This document shows positions 50,307 to 59,699 of a stretch of DNA of 64,000 nt, in pieces. The stretch's first letter is position 1. Each line of letters starts with the position of its first letter. Made by a program: the position numbers and the translations under genes. The notes under the pieces are model-generated. The model was given only the letters and a program-made list of their open reading frames with translations, was not told the origin of the DNA and did no database searches. The DNA is from Bacteroidota bacterium (GTDB lineage Bacteria; Bacteroidota; Bacteroidia; Chitinophagales; Chitinophagaceae). Location of the stretch: positions 1 through 64,000 of the forward strand of contig JAFDXH010000066.1 of the NCBI GenBank assembly GCA_018268075.1, written 5' to 3'.

Positions 50307-52805
50307 TTAAAACCGTGCCAGCAATTTAAAATTCAGCAATCTTGGAGTAAGTCTGTTAGGGATACTAAAAGTGTTATTAGCAAAATCTTTAATCAATTGG
50401 TATGAAATAGTATTTGCTCTATCTATAATATTGAAGACTTCTAAACTTGCCCAAATATTTTCAAAACCATTAAAAGGTGAATGACTGCGCCGCATAGATT
50501 TATCACTTAGTAGTAAGGCACTGAAGCCTACATCTGCCCTTATATAAGGCTCTATGATTAATGCATTTCTATATCGGGCACTTCCAGGAATATTGTAACT
50601 CATGTTACTGCCATAAATGAGATTAAGATGTACTTTAAAGTTTTTGTTGGTACTTAAGTAATCTTGCAAAAATAATCCGATGGTCAGCAGTCGGTCTGTA
50701 GGCCGCCGTACATAGCCTACATTATTTTTCACGCTGTCAGCTATTTTCTGATCCTGAGTATCTGGTGTGATTATTTCACCTGCGGCATTTTTATAGGTAA
50801 AATAAAAATCATTATTGAGGTCTTCCTTTGTTTGGCTGATGCCAACACTGAGCCAGCTCTCAGCATCCTTTACCAATTCTGTATAAATTCTTGTTTCCAA
50901 TCCTACGGCATAAGCTTTGGCCATATTTTCGCCAAAATATCTGATGCGTACATTGTCAATATCGTATGGCACTACATCCCAGAGTGATTTATAATATGCC
51001 TCTGTAGTAATGCGCATGGGCTTGCCTGCATTTGCAAGATTATAATCAACACCTGTTACAAATTGAATACTCTTCTGGCTTTTTAATTTTGTATTGATGC
51101 TCCCATCCGGCCTTCGTAGCTCTCTGTAAAATGGAGGCTGGTCATATATTCCGGCTGAGACTTTAAAAACCACATCCTTTTTCCATGCAGGTTTATAACT
51201 TAGTTGCCCTCTGGGGCTTATTAAAAATTCCTGATTGAGGGCATTATAATTAAATCGAATACCGTATTGAAAAGTCAAGTCTCTTGCAGTGTTGGTAATT
51301 CGTAAATTATCCTGAATATATGCGCTGTACTTATTTATTGATAAGTCTTCTTTTGATTTTACTACCTGGCTTAATTGAATTATCTGCGGATTGAATGGAA
51401 TAGAATATCCGGCACTGTCCTGATATTCCCATTCATTTAGTTTATCATGAATAATGGTTCTGGTAAAGCCTACACCCCATTGGTAAAAATGTTTTCCGGT
51501 GCTATAGCTTCCTTTGTGGTTCAAAGAATAATCTTCTATATGCAATGTGTTTCTTGCAAAGTTTTGGAATACACCCGCACCCAAGGGGTTCACAATTTTT
51601 CCAAAATCAGGTTTGCTTTTGTCAAAGCTCCTTTCGCCAAAGAGGTATGAGCCTGCGATATCAAAATTTTCTTTTTCCCTGTCATCATATCGGCTTACCA
51701 TCCATTTTAATTTTGTTTTCTTATTGGGTGTGTGGATGAACGTTAAGCCAGTAAGGTTACTATTATAACTGTCTTTTTCCTGCCCTTCAAAAAATATGTC
51801 TAATCCAATATTTGCAGTAAACAAAGGCGAAAAAACAGCAGTAGATTTCTGAGCAGATTCGGGAATCAATGTAAATTTAGAGCCAGAAACAATCTCTAAT
51901 AATTCCATGCGCCATTTTTCAGAAAACTGATAGGTTAAAAGCCCTTGCAGGTCGGCGGCAGATGGAACATAGTTTCCTTTAGTCTCCTGACTGCTAAGCA
52001 AGTTTCTATTGGTTTTAGAGCGCACACCTACCAACCAACTTAGTTTTTTATTTTTCGAATAGCCCTGTAGATGAAACCCTTGTTCGAGCAGGCTTACATA
52101 TACCGATCCGCCTTTGGTGGCCGGAGTATTATATTGAATATCCAGCACACTACTTATTTTATCGCCATACTTTGCCTGAAAGCCACCATTATAAAAATTA
52201 ATAGATTTTGTAAGCTCAGGATTAATAAAACTTAATCCTTCCTGCTGGGCATTTTGTACCAAGTAAGGCCTATATATTTCATAATCATTAATGTAAACCA
52301 GATTCTCATCATAATTGCCACCTCTTACAGAATATTGAGAAGTGAGTTCGTTATTACTTCCTACCAAAATTTTTATTAGGCCTTCCACTCCACCAGTAGC
52401 AGAAGGTACAGCTATAGAATTTTTGGGATTTATCTTTATTAGTCCCGTTTCTGTACGCTGGTTATCATTGCTGATCACTACATTTTGAAGTACCTTACCA
52501 CTTCGTATCAACATTACAGTGAGTGCTTCTTCTTCGCCCTTGCTTAAATAAAAATTCCGTTGTTCAGCGCGAAACCCTTCATGTGAAAAGATGAGAGCAA
52601 AAGCTTTCTCAGACGCTACTTTAATATGAAAAGTGCCTGAATCATTCGTTACTATACCCGATTGGCTACCGAGTACTACTACACTTACTCCCGGTAGTGG
52701 CTCATCATTTTCATCAGTCACTTTCCCAGATATATAAGCCGGGTTTTTTTGAGCATGTGCCGTAAATGCGAAAAAGATACAGATGATAAAAGCCGGTAGT
52801 TTCAT
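50307..52805 (-). CDS. TonB-dependent receptor with N-terminal carboxypeptidase-like domain
   Basis: An 832-residue outer-membrane receptor. Signal peptide (1-18), CarboxypepD_reg-like domain (about 22-105; GKVTDENDEPLPGVSVVVLG), plug domain (about 110-230; SQYSVRGGNYDENLVYINDY) and a beta barrel ending LNFKLLARF with terminal Phe. It is shorter than SusC proteins and has no SusD partner, so it belongs to the other TonB-dependent class (siderophore, cobalamin or peptide uptake are possibilities). Monocistronic; a long inverted repeat lies between it and the divergent lipoprotein gene. Confidence 0.9.
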   Translation of the reverse strand: MKLPAFIICIFFAFTAHAQKNPAYISGKVTDENDEPLPGVSVVVLGSQSGIVTNDSGTFHIKVASEKAFALIFSHEGFRAEQRNFYLSKGEEEALTVMLIRSGKVLQNVVISNDNQRTETGLIKINPKNSIAVPSATGGVEGLIKILVGSNNELTSQYSVRGGNYDENLVYINDYEIYRPYLVQNAQQEGLSFINPELTKSINFYNGGFQAKYGDKISSVLDIQYNTPATKGGSVYVSLLEQGFHLQGYSKNKKLSWLVGVRSKTNRNLLSSQETKGNYVPSAADLQGLLTYQFSEKWRMELLEIVSGSKFTLIPESAQKSTAVFSPLFTANIGLDIFFEGQEKDSYNSNLTGLTFIHTPNKKTKLKWMVSRYDDREKENFDIAGSYLFGERSFDKSKPDFGKIVNPLGAGVFQNFARNTLHIEDYSLNHKGSYSTGKHFYQWGVGFTRTIIHDKLNEWEYQDSAGYSIPFNPQIIQLSQVVKSKEDLSINKYSAYIQDNLRITNTARDLTFQYGIRFNYNALNQEFLISPRGQLSYKPAWKKDVVFKVSAGIYDQPPFYRELRRPDGSINTKLKSQKSIQFVTGVDYNLANAGKPMRITTEAYYKSLWDVVPYDIDNVRIRYFGENMAKAYAVGLETRIYTELVKDAESWLSVGISQTKEDLNNDFYFTYKNAAGEIITPDTQDQKIADSVKNNVGYVRRPTDRLLTIGLFLQDYLSTNKNFKVHLNLIYGSNMSYNIPGSARYRNALIIEPYIRADVGFSALLLSDKSMRRSHSPFNGFENIWASLEVFNIIDRANTISYQLIKDFANNTFSIPNRLTPRLLNFKLLARF

Positions 52806-52860
52806 ATAGTGAAGATAATATTTAATGAAATGTTCAAATCAAACCCCTGATATTTTTTTT

Positions 52861-52907
52861 ATTTACCCGAATATGGCATCTCATATTTAATAATATTCAG
52901 GGTAAAT
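52861..52907. promoter_or_regulatory. Long inverted repeat in a divergent promoter region
   Basis: Arms ATTTACCCGAATAT (52861-52874) and its complement with one bulged base (52893-52907) surround an 18-base loop. It lies between the divergent TonB receptor and lipoprotein starts and could be an operator or an RNA stem in either leader. Confidence 0.5.
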
Positions 52908-52943
52908 TAAATATTGAGAGCGGAAGTTTTTTATTTTTGAAAA

Positions 52944-53768
52944 ATGAGAAATGTAATCTTAATAATTTTTGCCTGTATTTTAAGTCATTGTAACACACCT
53001 GTAAAGGAAAAAAATATTCCTGAACATAATGTGGAAAATGTAAAAAAAGATACACTACAGCAATTATTTTCTTATTGGAATCTGGTGGATGTAGAACACC
53101 CTATGACGGGTGATGTCGCATTTAAAGATAACAATGGCCACTATGAGCCGGGAATCACCTTTGTGGCAGACTCTGTGATTGTAGAAAACCCCAAAGGCGA
53201 AATAAGGTATGGCCGGTTTATTTTAAAGGGTAATATGATCACTGTAAATTATGATAATGGTGAGAAGGGGTCTTATGAAATATTGCAACTGGATACAGCT
53301 AAGCTTAAATTAAAAAGAAAAGCACATAAGGAGACCTCTACCCTCACTTATAGCGCTACCGATAGTTATTGGCCTGATGCAAACACACATCCTTTTACTA
53401 AAATAAATTTTGCATGGACAATGAAACCATCAAAGCCGGAAACTGAAATTCAAATCAAAAAACGCCTGAAAGACTGTGTGCTTTTTTATAATTATTATTT
53501 CATCGGGTTTATTAATGATAATGCAAAAAAAATTGATTTTAATTTCCTCCCATCTTGTTTTAATTGGTACACAGGAGGTATTTTTTTACAATCAGAAACC
53601 AAGCTCGATCATAAATGGATAAATTGTTTTTATTCTCCCGAACAAGCCTTTGAAGCGCGAACCATGGTAGATAAGGCCTTAGCCAAAAAGTACAACTGGG
53701 ATACTACCCAAACTAACTGGCTGAAACAAACTGCACCGGTTTTATTGCAAATACGTGATAGTTTGTAA
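52944..53768 (+). CDS. Lipoprotein of unknown function
   Basis: A 274-residue lipoprotein with lipobox CILSHC (C16). The first half (about 40-130) is beta-rich and looks lipocalin-like: LFSYWNLVDVEHPMTGD, then YGRFILKGNMITVNYDNGEK and a YEILQLDTAKLKLKRKAHKE segment. The second half is a separate helical part with KKRLKDCVLFYNYYFIGFIN. I do not recognise the family with certainty. It is convergent with rpe, with one base between the stops. Confidence 0.7.
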   Translation: MRNVILIIFACILSHCNTPVKEKNIPEHNVENVKKDTLQQLFSYWNLVDVEHPMTGDVAFKDNNGHYEPGITFVADSVIVENPKGEIRYGRFILKGNMITVNYDNGEKGSYEILQLDTAKLKLKRKAHKETSTLTYSATDSYWPDANTHPFTKINFAWTMKPSKPETEIQIKKRLKDCVLFYNYYFIGFINDNAKKIDFNFLPSCFNWYTGGIFLQSETKLDHKWINCFYSPEQAFEARTMVDKALAKKYNWDTTQTNWLKQTAPVLLQIRDSL

Positions 53769-53769
53769 T

Positions 53770-54417
53770 TTAAAGTGATTTTAATTCACTAATTGTGCGT
53801 GAAGGATCGTCAGAACTAAAAACACAATTTCCTGCTACCAATACATCTGTGCCCGCCTTCACCAAGGATGATGCATTTTGCAATGAAACACCGCCATCCA
53901 CTTCGATTAAAGCTGCCGATTGTTTTTGTAGAATTAAATTCTTTAATTCTATAATTTTTTTCAATGAATGAGGTATAAAAGATTGTCCTCCAAACCCAGG
54001 GTTTACACTCATAATATTTACAAGATCAACATCATTAATGATATCAACTAATAAGCCCACAGGGGTATGAGGGTTGATAGCTACCCCTGCTTTCATCCCC
54101 AACGATTTTATTTGTTGGATATTTCTATGCAAATTGGGGCAGGCCTCAAGGTGTACGGTAAGGCCATCTGCACCAGCATCTTTAAATTCTTCAGCATATT
54201 TTTCTGGCTCCAGTATCATCAGGTGTACATCAAAAAACTTGGTGGAGGCTTTTCTTAGTTGCTTAATGATGGCCATACCATAGCTGATATTAGGAACAAA
54301 CCGCCCGTCCATCACATCCAGATGATACCAATCTGCCTGGCTTTCATTTATCAGGTCGCAGGCAGTTTCTAAATGCAGAAAATCTGCCGCAAGCAAGGAA
54401 GGTGCAATTATAGCCAT
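53770..54417 (-). CDS. rpe: Ribulose-phosphate 3-epimerase
   Basis: Interconverts D-ribulose 5-phosphate and D-xylulose 5-phosphate in the pentose phosphate pathway. 215 residues, typical. The TIM-barrel motifs are complete: APSLLAADFLHLE, WYHLDVMDGRFVPNISYGM, FDVHLMILEPE, MSVNPGFGGQSFI and EVDGGVSLQNA. It lies 3 bases downstream of the TPR lipoprotein gene and is probably co-transcribed with it. Confidence 0.96.
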   Translation of the reverse strand: MAIIAPSLLAADFLHLETACDLINESQADWYHLDVMDGRFVPNISYGMAIIKQLRKASTKFFDVHLMILEPEKYAEEFKDAGADGLTVHLEACPNLHRNIQQIKSLGMKAGVAINPHTPVGLLVDIINDVDLVNIMSVNPGFGGQSFIPHSLKKIIELKNLILQKQSAALIEVDGGVSLQNASSLVKAGTDVLVAGNCVFSSDDPSRTISELKSL

Positions 54418-54420
54418 ACT

Positions 54421-55221
54421 TTAATTTTTTGGAAGATGATTAAGCGCCTCTCGCGCTTCAGTAAAATTTTTATCATAAAGCAAAGCATTCTGGTAGCTCT
54501 GGCGTGCTTCGTCAATCTTATTCAATTTTTCATAACATTTACCCATCCAATAATAACCTTCATCAAAATTATTCTGAATAGTTACAGCTCTTTTTAAAAC
54601 ATTTAATGCTTCTTCATATTTACCTAATCTGTAAAATGCTATTGCCTTTTCGCGATAGGCATACATGTAGGTATAATCGCTATTCAGGCAACTGTCAAGG
54701 AAACCTATTGCAGTTGTGTGCTGCCCTGTGAAATTATAATAAAGCCCTTTTATGAAATAGGCATCCTTACCGGAAGCAACTTTATTAGAAGCTAATAATT
54801 CATTTGCTATTGTTAGCGCATGTTCATTTTTTATTTCTGCATAGATGGTGCCGAGTGCCACAAGATATTCTGGAAGTGGATAAATGTCAATTGCATGTTT
54901 TAAAGCATCTATGGCCTGCGTGGTGTCTTCATTTTCGAAATAAAGAGTTGCCTTCATGTTCCAGAAATAAGCATTTCCTGAATCCTTTTGGATATAATGA
55001 TCTGTGAGGTGAATTGCAGAGTCGTAATTACCATTATTCCTATAAGCTTCTATTAAATTTTCCGCAAGCGGAAAGGAGTCTGGGCTATTTCTAAGTTCTG
55101 CCTGTAGCTTTTGAATAGGGTTGGTTATTTTAGCGGAGTTCTCTGTTGAGTCATTTTCATTGCATGAAAAGATGAACAATAACACCATAAGGTAAAGTAC
55201 AACGCGTTTTATAAAAAACAT
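54421..55221 (-). CDS. Tetratricopeptide-repeat lipoprotein
   Basis: A 266-residue lipoprotein with lipobox LFIFSC (C20) followed by about five TPR units, such as NAYFWNMKATLYFENEDTTQ, YMYAYREKAIAFYRLGKYEE and EGYYWMGKCYEKLNKIDEAR. TPR domains mediate protein-protein contacts. The ATG at 55221 is preferred over a TTG two codons earlier. A perfect -7 box TAAATTTG ends 3 bases before this ATG, suggesting a leaderless or nearly leaderless transcript. The gene is followed by rpe. Confidence 0.85.
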   Translation of the reverse strand: MFFIKRVVLYLMVLLFIFSCNENDSTENSAKITNPIQKLQAELRNSPDSFPLAENLIEAYRNNGNYDSAIHLTDHYIQKDSGNAYFWNMKATLYFENEDTTQAIDALKHAIDIYPLPEYLVALGTIYAEIKNEHALTIANELLASNKVASGKDAYFIKGLYYNFTGQHTTAIGFLDSCLNSDYTYMYAYREKAIAFYRLGKYEEALNVLKRAVTIQNNFDEGYYWMGKCYEKLNKIDEARQSYQNALLYDKNFTEAREALNHLPKN

Positions 55222-55224
55222 GTG

Positions 55225-55232
55225 CAAATTTA
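55225..55232 (-). promoter_or_regulatory. Candidate -7 element (TAAATTTG) directly before the TPR gene
   Basis: An exact consensus match on the minus strand, ending 3 bases before the ATG at 55221. If used, transcription starts at or inside the start codon. Confidence 0.4.
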
Positions 55233-55383
55233 ATGACTAAAAATTATTTGTAGCATTTCAGCGAGAAACAACTTTGCATATTTTACTGGTTTACTATTTT
55301 AAGCTTGTTTTGCATGGGGCTCTTTTGGCTTAATCATATCGTCTAAGGATTTTTTTTGTATGTTGCATTGAAAAATTATAACC

Positions 55384-56481
55384 ATGAGTTTTAAATTATT
55401 TTTTGTTGCGGCAATCTGTTTTTCTTTTTTCTATTCACCCATACAAATCAGGGATTTTTATAAAAAACAGCCCGTTAATGACACCTTAATATATCCTGGC
55501 GAACATCATTTTAAGAATATGAGGCAGCTAACTTTTGGTGGTGATAATGCCGAAGCTTATTTTAGTTTTGATGATAAGTATATCGTTTATCAGCGCACAG
55601 AACCCAAGGAAGGAATAATGTGTGATCAGATATGGATGGCTAAGGTGCCTGAAAATGCTACCGATCCATTTAATCCTAAGTTAGTAAGCACCGGTACAGG
55701 CCGTACTACCTGTGCTTTTTTTTATCCTGATGGCAAACATATATTGTATGCTTCCACACACTTAGGCTCCAAAGATTGCCCACCGGTGCCCGACAAAGAA
55801 AAGATGAAAAGGTATATATGGCCCATCTACGAAAGCTTTGATATTTTTAAAGCGGATACTAATGGTAAAATTATAAAACAATTGACCCATACGCCAGGCT
55901 ATGATGCTGAGGCTACCATTTCGCCTAAAGGTGATAAAATTGTTTTCACATCCATGCGTAATGGCGATCTTGACCTATATACCATGAACCTCGATGGGAG
56001 TAATGTAAAACAAATTACAAATACACTGGGCTACGATGGTGGTGCATGGTTTAGCCCCGATGGAAAAAAAATATTATGGCGTGCCAGCAGGCCCAAAACA
56101 AAAGAGGAAATTGAAGATTATAAAGACTTATTATCAAAGGGGCTGGTAGCGCCTACTTCCATGGAGGTATATATTGCAAATGCCGATGGAAGCGAACAAA
56201 AGCAGATCACCTTTCTGGACAAAGCTAACTGGGCTCCTAACTTTTTACCAGATGGCAAAAGGATTATCTTCTGTAGCAATTCAGAATACGAAAGAGGATT
56301 TCCTTTTAATATGTACGTGTTAGGCAATGACGGAAAAAAGATGGAAAAAATAAGCCGTGACAAGGGTTTTGATGCTTTCCCGATGTTTAGCCATAATGGT
56401 AAAAAAATAATTTTTAGTAGTAACAGGAATAACGGCGGGGGGCATGATACTAACCTTTTTATAGCAGATTGGGTAGAATGA
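55384..56481 (+). CDS. TolB-like beta-propeller (PD40 repeat) protein
   Basis: A 365-residue exported protein with an N-terminal hydrophobic segment (about 1-20). WD40-like PD40 repeats follow, with the motif FSPDGKKI(L/I): YFSFDDKYIVYQRTEP, FFYPDGKHILYASTH, TISPKGDKIVFTSMRNGDLD, WFSPDGKKILWRASRPK and FLPDGKRIIFCSN. The final blade reads FSHNGKKIIFSSNRN. TolB proper belongs to the Tol-Pal system; this one has no Tol context and is probably a periplasmic propeller of unknown ligand. Its stop faces the membrane iron-sulfur gene. Confidence 0.87.
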   Translation: MSFKLFFVAAICFSFFYSPIQIRDFYKKQPVNDTLIYPGEHHFKNMRQLTFGGDNAEAYFSFDDKYIVYQRTEPKEGIMCDQIWMAKVPENATDPFNPKLVSTGTGRTTCAFFYPDGKHILYASTHLGSKDCPPVPDKEKMKRYIWPIYESFDIFKADTNGKIIKQLTHTPGYDAEATISPKGDKIVFTSMRNGDLDLYTMNLDGSNVKQITNTLGYDGGAWFSPDGKKILWRASRPKTKEEIEDYKDLLSKGLVAPTSMEVYIANADGSEQKQITFLDKANWAPNFLPDGKRIIFCSNSEYERGFPFNMYVLGNDGKKMEKISRDKGFDAFPMFSHNGKKIIFSSNRNNGGGHDTNLFIADWVE

Positions 56482-56584
56482 AGATTGGGTAATCGCACCT
56501 GATGGTATTAAGCAGACTACCAACTTCAGTTCTTTTAAAAATCCTTAGAAGAAATGAAAGAAATGAATTTCTAATGGTACTGTA

Positions 56585-57898
56585 CTATGATTCTTCGGTC
56601 CACTTGCTTCTTTCTTCAGGGCTAAACTTCCAGGGGGCAAAATTATTTTCAATGTTGCTGAACATTCCATTCCATTCAGCAGGCGCATTACTTTCTTCCA
56701 TTACCAAGCTTCTGCGCAATTCGAAAATAATATCAAGCGGGCTAATACTTACAGGGCATTCCTGCACACAAGCATTGCAACTGGTGCATGCTCTTATTTC
56801 TTCAGCGGTAATATAATTGTGCAAAAGTGTTTTCCCGTCATCCACAAAACTTTTATTCGTGTTTATATTTTTTCTTACTTCCTCCATGCGATCTCTGGTA
56901 TCCATCATTATCTTTCTCGGACTTAATAATTTTCCGGTAATATTTGCAGGGCATGCTGCTGTACACCGCCCACACTCTGTGCAGGTATAGGCATCTAAAA
57001 GATTTTTCCAGCTAAGATCAAAAATATCCTTGGCGCCAAATTTTTGTATTTGCTCTTCAGGGGTGGCAGGCGCTAATTCAGGCTTAAAAATATATTGAAC
57101 TTCTTTTTCTACCCCAGGCATATTTGTCATTTCACCTTTTGGTGATAATGGTTTGTAATATGTATTTGGAAATGCAAGGATAATATGAAAGTGCTTGCTG
57201 TAGGGAAGGTAATTTAAAAAAGCAAAAATACCGGCAATATGAAGCCACCAGCAGCTTCTCTCAATGATTACAAGTGTAGTAGCCGGCAAAGAGGCAAAAC
57301 TTGAAGAAAACAAGCCTGATAAAATAAAATTGCCATGATCGGCATAATGGCTATAGCCTTTTAATTGTAAGGCCCTGTCTGCAGCATTCATTGTTAAAAA
57401 CAAAGTCATTAATATGATTTCTGTAACCAAAATTAAATTTGCATCTGTTTTGGGCCAGCCATCCAGTTCATGCATGATAAAGCGCCGAAGTTTTAGAATA
57501 TTTCTTCTTATAAGAAAAATAACACAGGCAAGCAGCACACCCATGGCCAGTAGCTCAAAAAAATCTATTACAAAAGTATAAAAGCTACCGAGTGTATTTG
57601 CAAACAGCCGGTGGGTGCCCAATAAGCCATCTAAAACAATTTCGAGAATTTCAATATTAATAATTACAAAGCCTGCATAAATTACAAAATGCATGACACC
57701 TACTAATGGATAACGAAACATTTTCTTCTGCCCTAACGCCAGTAACAACACATTGCGCCATCTTTCGCCTTTTCGGTCATTAAGGCTCTCTGACTGGCCG
57801 AGATGAATATTAGCGACGATTTCTTTCACTTTTTTAGCAAAGAGAAATGTAGCAGCACCGAGAAGAAGAATAAAAAATACCTGCTGAATTATTTCCAT
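56585..57898 (-). CDS. Membrane (Fe-S)-binding oxidoreductase subunit, heterodisulfide reductase C-like
   Basis: A 437-residue membrane protein with about six N-terminal membrane spans (1-260) resembling the NarI/DsrM type. It ends in a cytoplasmic ferredoxin-like domain with two 4Fe-4S cysteine motifs: CTECGRCTAACP and CTSCNACVQECP. Such proteins pass electrons between the quinone pool and a partner subunit carrying CCG domains (HdrB-like). That partner usually follows directly downstream, but here the next gene on the 3' side is the convergent TolB-like gene. The electron acceptor is therefore unknown. Confidence 0.88.
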   Translation of the reverse strand: MEIIQQVFFILLLGAATFLFAKKVKEIVANIHLGQSESLNDRKGERWRNVLLLALGQKKMFRYPLVGVMHFVIYAGFVIINIEILEIVLDGLLGTHRLFANTLGSFYTFVIDFFELLAMGVLLACVIFLIRRNILKLRRFIMHELDGWPKTDANLILVTEIILMTLFLTMNAADRALQLKGYSHYADHGNFILSGLFSSSFASLPATTLVIIERSCWWLHIAGIFAFLNYLPYSKHFHIILAFPNTYYKPLSPKGEMTNMPGVEKEVQYIFKPELAPATPEEQIQKFGAKDIFDLSWKNLLDAYTCTECGRCTAACPANITGKLLSPRKIMMDTRDRMEEVRKNINTNKSFVDDGKTLLHNYITAEEIRACTSCNACVQECPVSISPLDIIFELRRSLVMEESNAPAEWNGMFSNIENNFAPWKFSPEERSKWTEES

Positions 57899-58121
57899 AA
57901 AATATAACGACTAACTTTTTTCAATTAATGCAGCTAACCCAATAAATGGATATTCTGTAGTATGCTAAGTTAATTGTTATTTGTATTTGGCAGCTTTAAG
58001 TAATATTTTTTTTCAGAAGGAAGAATAGTATTATTTTAAAAACACTTCCTTTCCTTGCTCTAAAAAAAATTGGTTCAGCTTTCGTAGATCATTTCATAAT
58101 ATTGTAATTAAAAAAAACACA

Positions 58122-58613
58122 ATGGCGCATGTAATTCTTGAAAGTGATATCGCCCACAAAAAAATGAAGAGGCTTGCTATAGAAATTGCTGAAAGAAATA
58201 TGGGGGAGCCGGAAATTATTTTAGCCGGAATAAAGGGAAACGGCTCTCTTTTGGCTGCCATTCTAAAAGATTTATTAAAGGGATTGTTTGCTGGAAATGT
58301 GCTTATAACGGAGATTGATATTAATAAAAAGGATCCTCAAATTTGCACTATTTCAGATAAGATAGATTTTAATGATAAAACTGTAATTCTTGTAGATGAT
58401 GTGTCTAATTCTGGCAAGACCTTAATCTATGCGCTAAAACCTTTTTTGGCATTTTATCCCAGAAAAATCCAAACATTGGTACTGGTAAAACGTAGCTATC
58501 GCGAATTTCCGGCATCAGCAGATTATGTAGGATTGTCAGTGGCCACAGCGCTCAGCGAAAAAATAATGGTTCACTTATCGGGAAATAAAATTAAAGAAGC
58601 AGTAATTGAATGA
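58122..58613 (+). CDS. Phosphoribosyltransferase family protein
   Basis: A 163-residue type I phosphoribosyltransferase. The PRPP-binding loop is TVILVDDVSNSGKTLIYALK (about 86-105), and the N-terminal part has PEIILAGIKGNGSLLAAILK. It resembles PyrR/uracil or hypoxanthine-type transferases in size. The base it uses and any regulatory role cannot be determined. It is a single gene, convergent with the DUF2279 gene (10 bases between stops). Confidence 0.88.
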   Translation: MAHVILESDIAHKKMKRLAIEIAERNMGEPEIILAGIKGNGSLLAAILKDLLKGLFAGNVLITEIDINKKDPQICTISDKIDFNDKTVILVDDVSNSGKTLIYALKPFLAFYPRKIQTLVLVKRSYREFPASADYVGLSVATALSEKIMVHLSGNKIKEAVIE

Positions 58614-58623
58614 GTAAAATAAG

Positions 58624-59625
58624 TTAAAAAGTTAGCCAATGTGCTTTAAAAGAGCCTTTGGAAAATTCCAGTGAGGGCATAGGAAATTTAAAAGAATTTG
58701 CTACAAATAAGAGCACACGTACCATTTTGTTTTTAGATTTTATTTTGGTAAGGTCAATATCGGGTGAAAGGTACCACTCACGATATCGTCGAATATCACT
58801 TCTGTCAAAAGTGACTACACCATTAGCGTCTGTAGCAATATTATTTCTGGCGCCAAACATGCCTTCTGCACCATAGCCTACTGCAATATTCAGCCAAGGG
58901 GGTAATTTACTGTCTTTGAAAAATGATTTTAGGTTAGCACTAGCCCAATATGTTTGGCCATTGTAATCTTTGATAAAACGTTCCCACTCACTTTTGCCAT
59001 AGATTACATCGGCTCTCTTATTCAATTGGTCGCTCCCATAATTACGTTTGTGAAATGAAAATTTTAATTTTATTTTCTGTTCATCCCAGGCCAATTGCTG
59101 CGAAATAAAAATTGCAGAACCGGTAATATTTGCTGCAAAATCACCGGGGCTAAACCCATACTCTGATGAAAACCCATCAAGAATCTCTATAATAGATTGG
59201 TATGCCACACCACTAAGCCCACCTATCCAAATGCTTTTTTTTCTTGAAAGCCCGGCCCATCTCCACATTTCCATAGTTGCTTTACTTTCAGTATAGGCAC
59301 TATATATATGGCCTACCTTGTCCATCTGCAGCCACTCTGCATCGTCATTAAAAAAATGAAAGCGAGAACGGGGATAGTTTGCATACCAGATATAATTTAA
59401 TCCAATTAAAGTGCCGCCATACCCCACAATATTGGCAGCAGTTACCAGCCTCACTCTTTTTTTATTATATTGAAAAGTGTCATTGTCAGATTGTATTGTT
59501 TCACTATTTTTAGAATTATATAAACTATTTTCCAGTTTGAAGTTAACTTGCGATTGAGACAGTGTAGATAGGCTGCTAAAAAAAAGCAGGTACAAAAGAA
59601 TAGGAATCAATTTTGTAGAAAACAT
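58624..59625 (-). CDS. DUF2279 family exported protein (YfiM-like)
   Basis: A 333-residue protein with a signal peptide ending STLSQSQ. The DUF2279 region (about 65-165) is recognisable by MDKVGHIYSAYTESKATMEM and GLSGVAYQSIIEILDGFSSE, then GFSPGDFAANITGSAIFISQ. The C-terminal half has beta-strand character and ends LEFSKGSFKAHWLTF, possibly an outer-membrane barrel. Function is not known. An exact -7 element ends 7 bases before the start, as for the TPR gene, so the mRNA leader may be very short. Confidence 0.85.
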   Translation of the reverse strand: MFSTKLIPILLYLLFFSSLSTLSQSQVNFKLENSLYNSKNSETIQSDNDTFQYNKKRVRLVTAANIVGYGGTLIGLNYIWYANYPRSRFHFFNDDAEWLQMDKVGHIYSAYTESKATMEMWRWAGLSRKKSIWIGGLSGVAYQSIIEILDGFSSEYGFSPGDFAANITGSAIFISQQLAWDEQKIKLKFSFHKRNYGSDQLNKRADVIYGKSEWERFIKDYNGQTYWASANLKSFFKDSKLPPWLNIAVGYGAEGMFGARNNIATDANGVVTFDRSDIRRYREWYLSPDIDLTKIKSKNKMVRVLLFVANSFKFPMPSLEFSKGSFKAHWLTF

Positions 59626-59632
59626 GTGGGCA

Positions 59633-59640
59633 CAAATTTA
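59633..59640 (-). promoter_or_regulatory. Candidate -7 element (TAAATTTG) close to the DUF2279 start
   Basis: An exact consensus match on the minus strand, 7 bases before the ATG at 59625. The implied leader is only a few bases. Confidence 0.4.
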
Positions 59641-59699
59641 TATCAATAGGCCAGAGCGTATTAATAATTGTTGTTAATTAAAAATTGAAAATAAATATA

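Noticed and set aside
52932-52939. TATTTTTG as a -7 element for the lipoprotein at 52944
   Set aside because: It sits in a T-rich run only 4 bases before the ATG and no other promoter feature supports it; chance match is likely.
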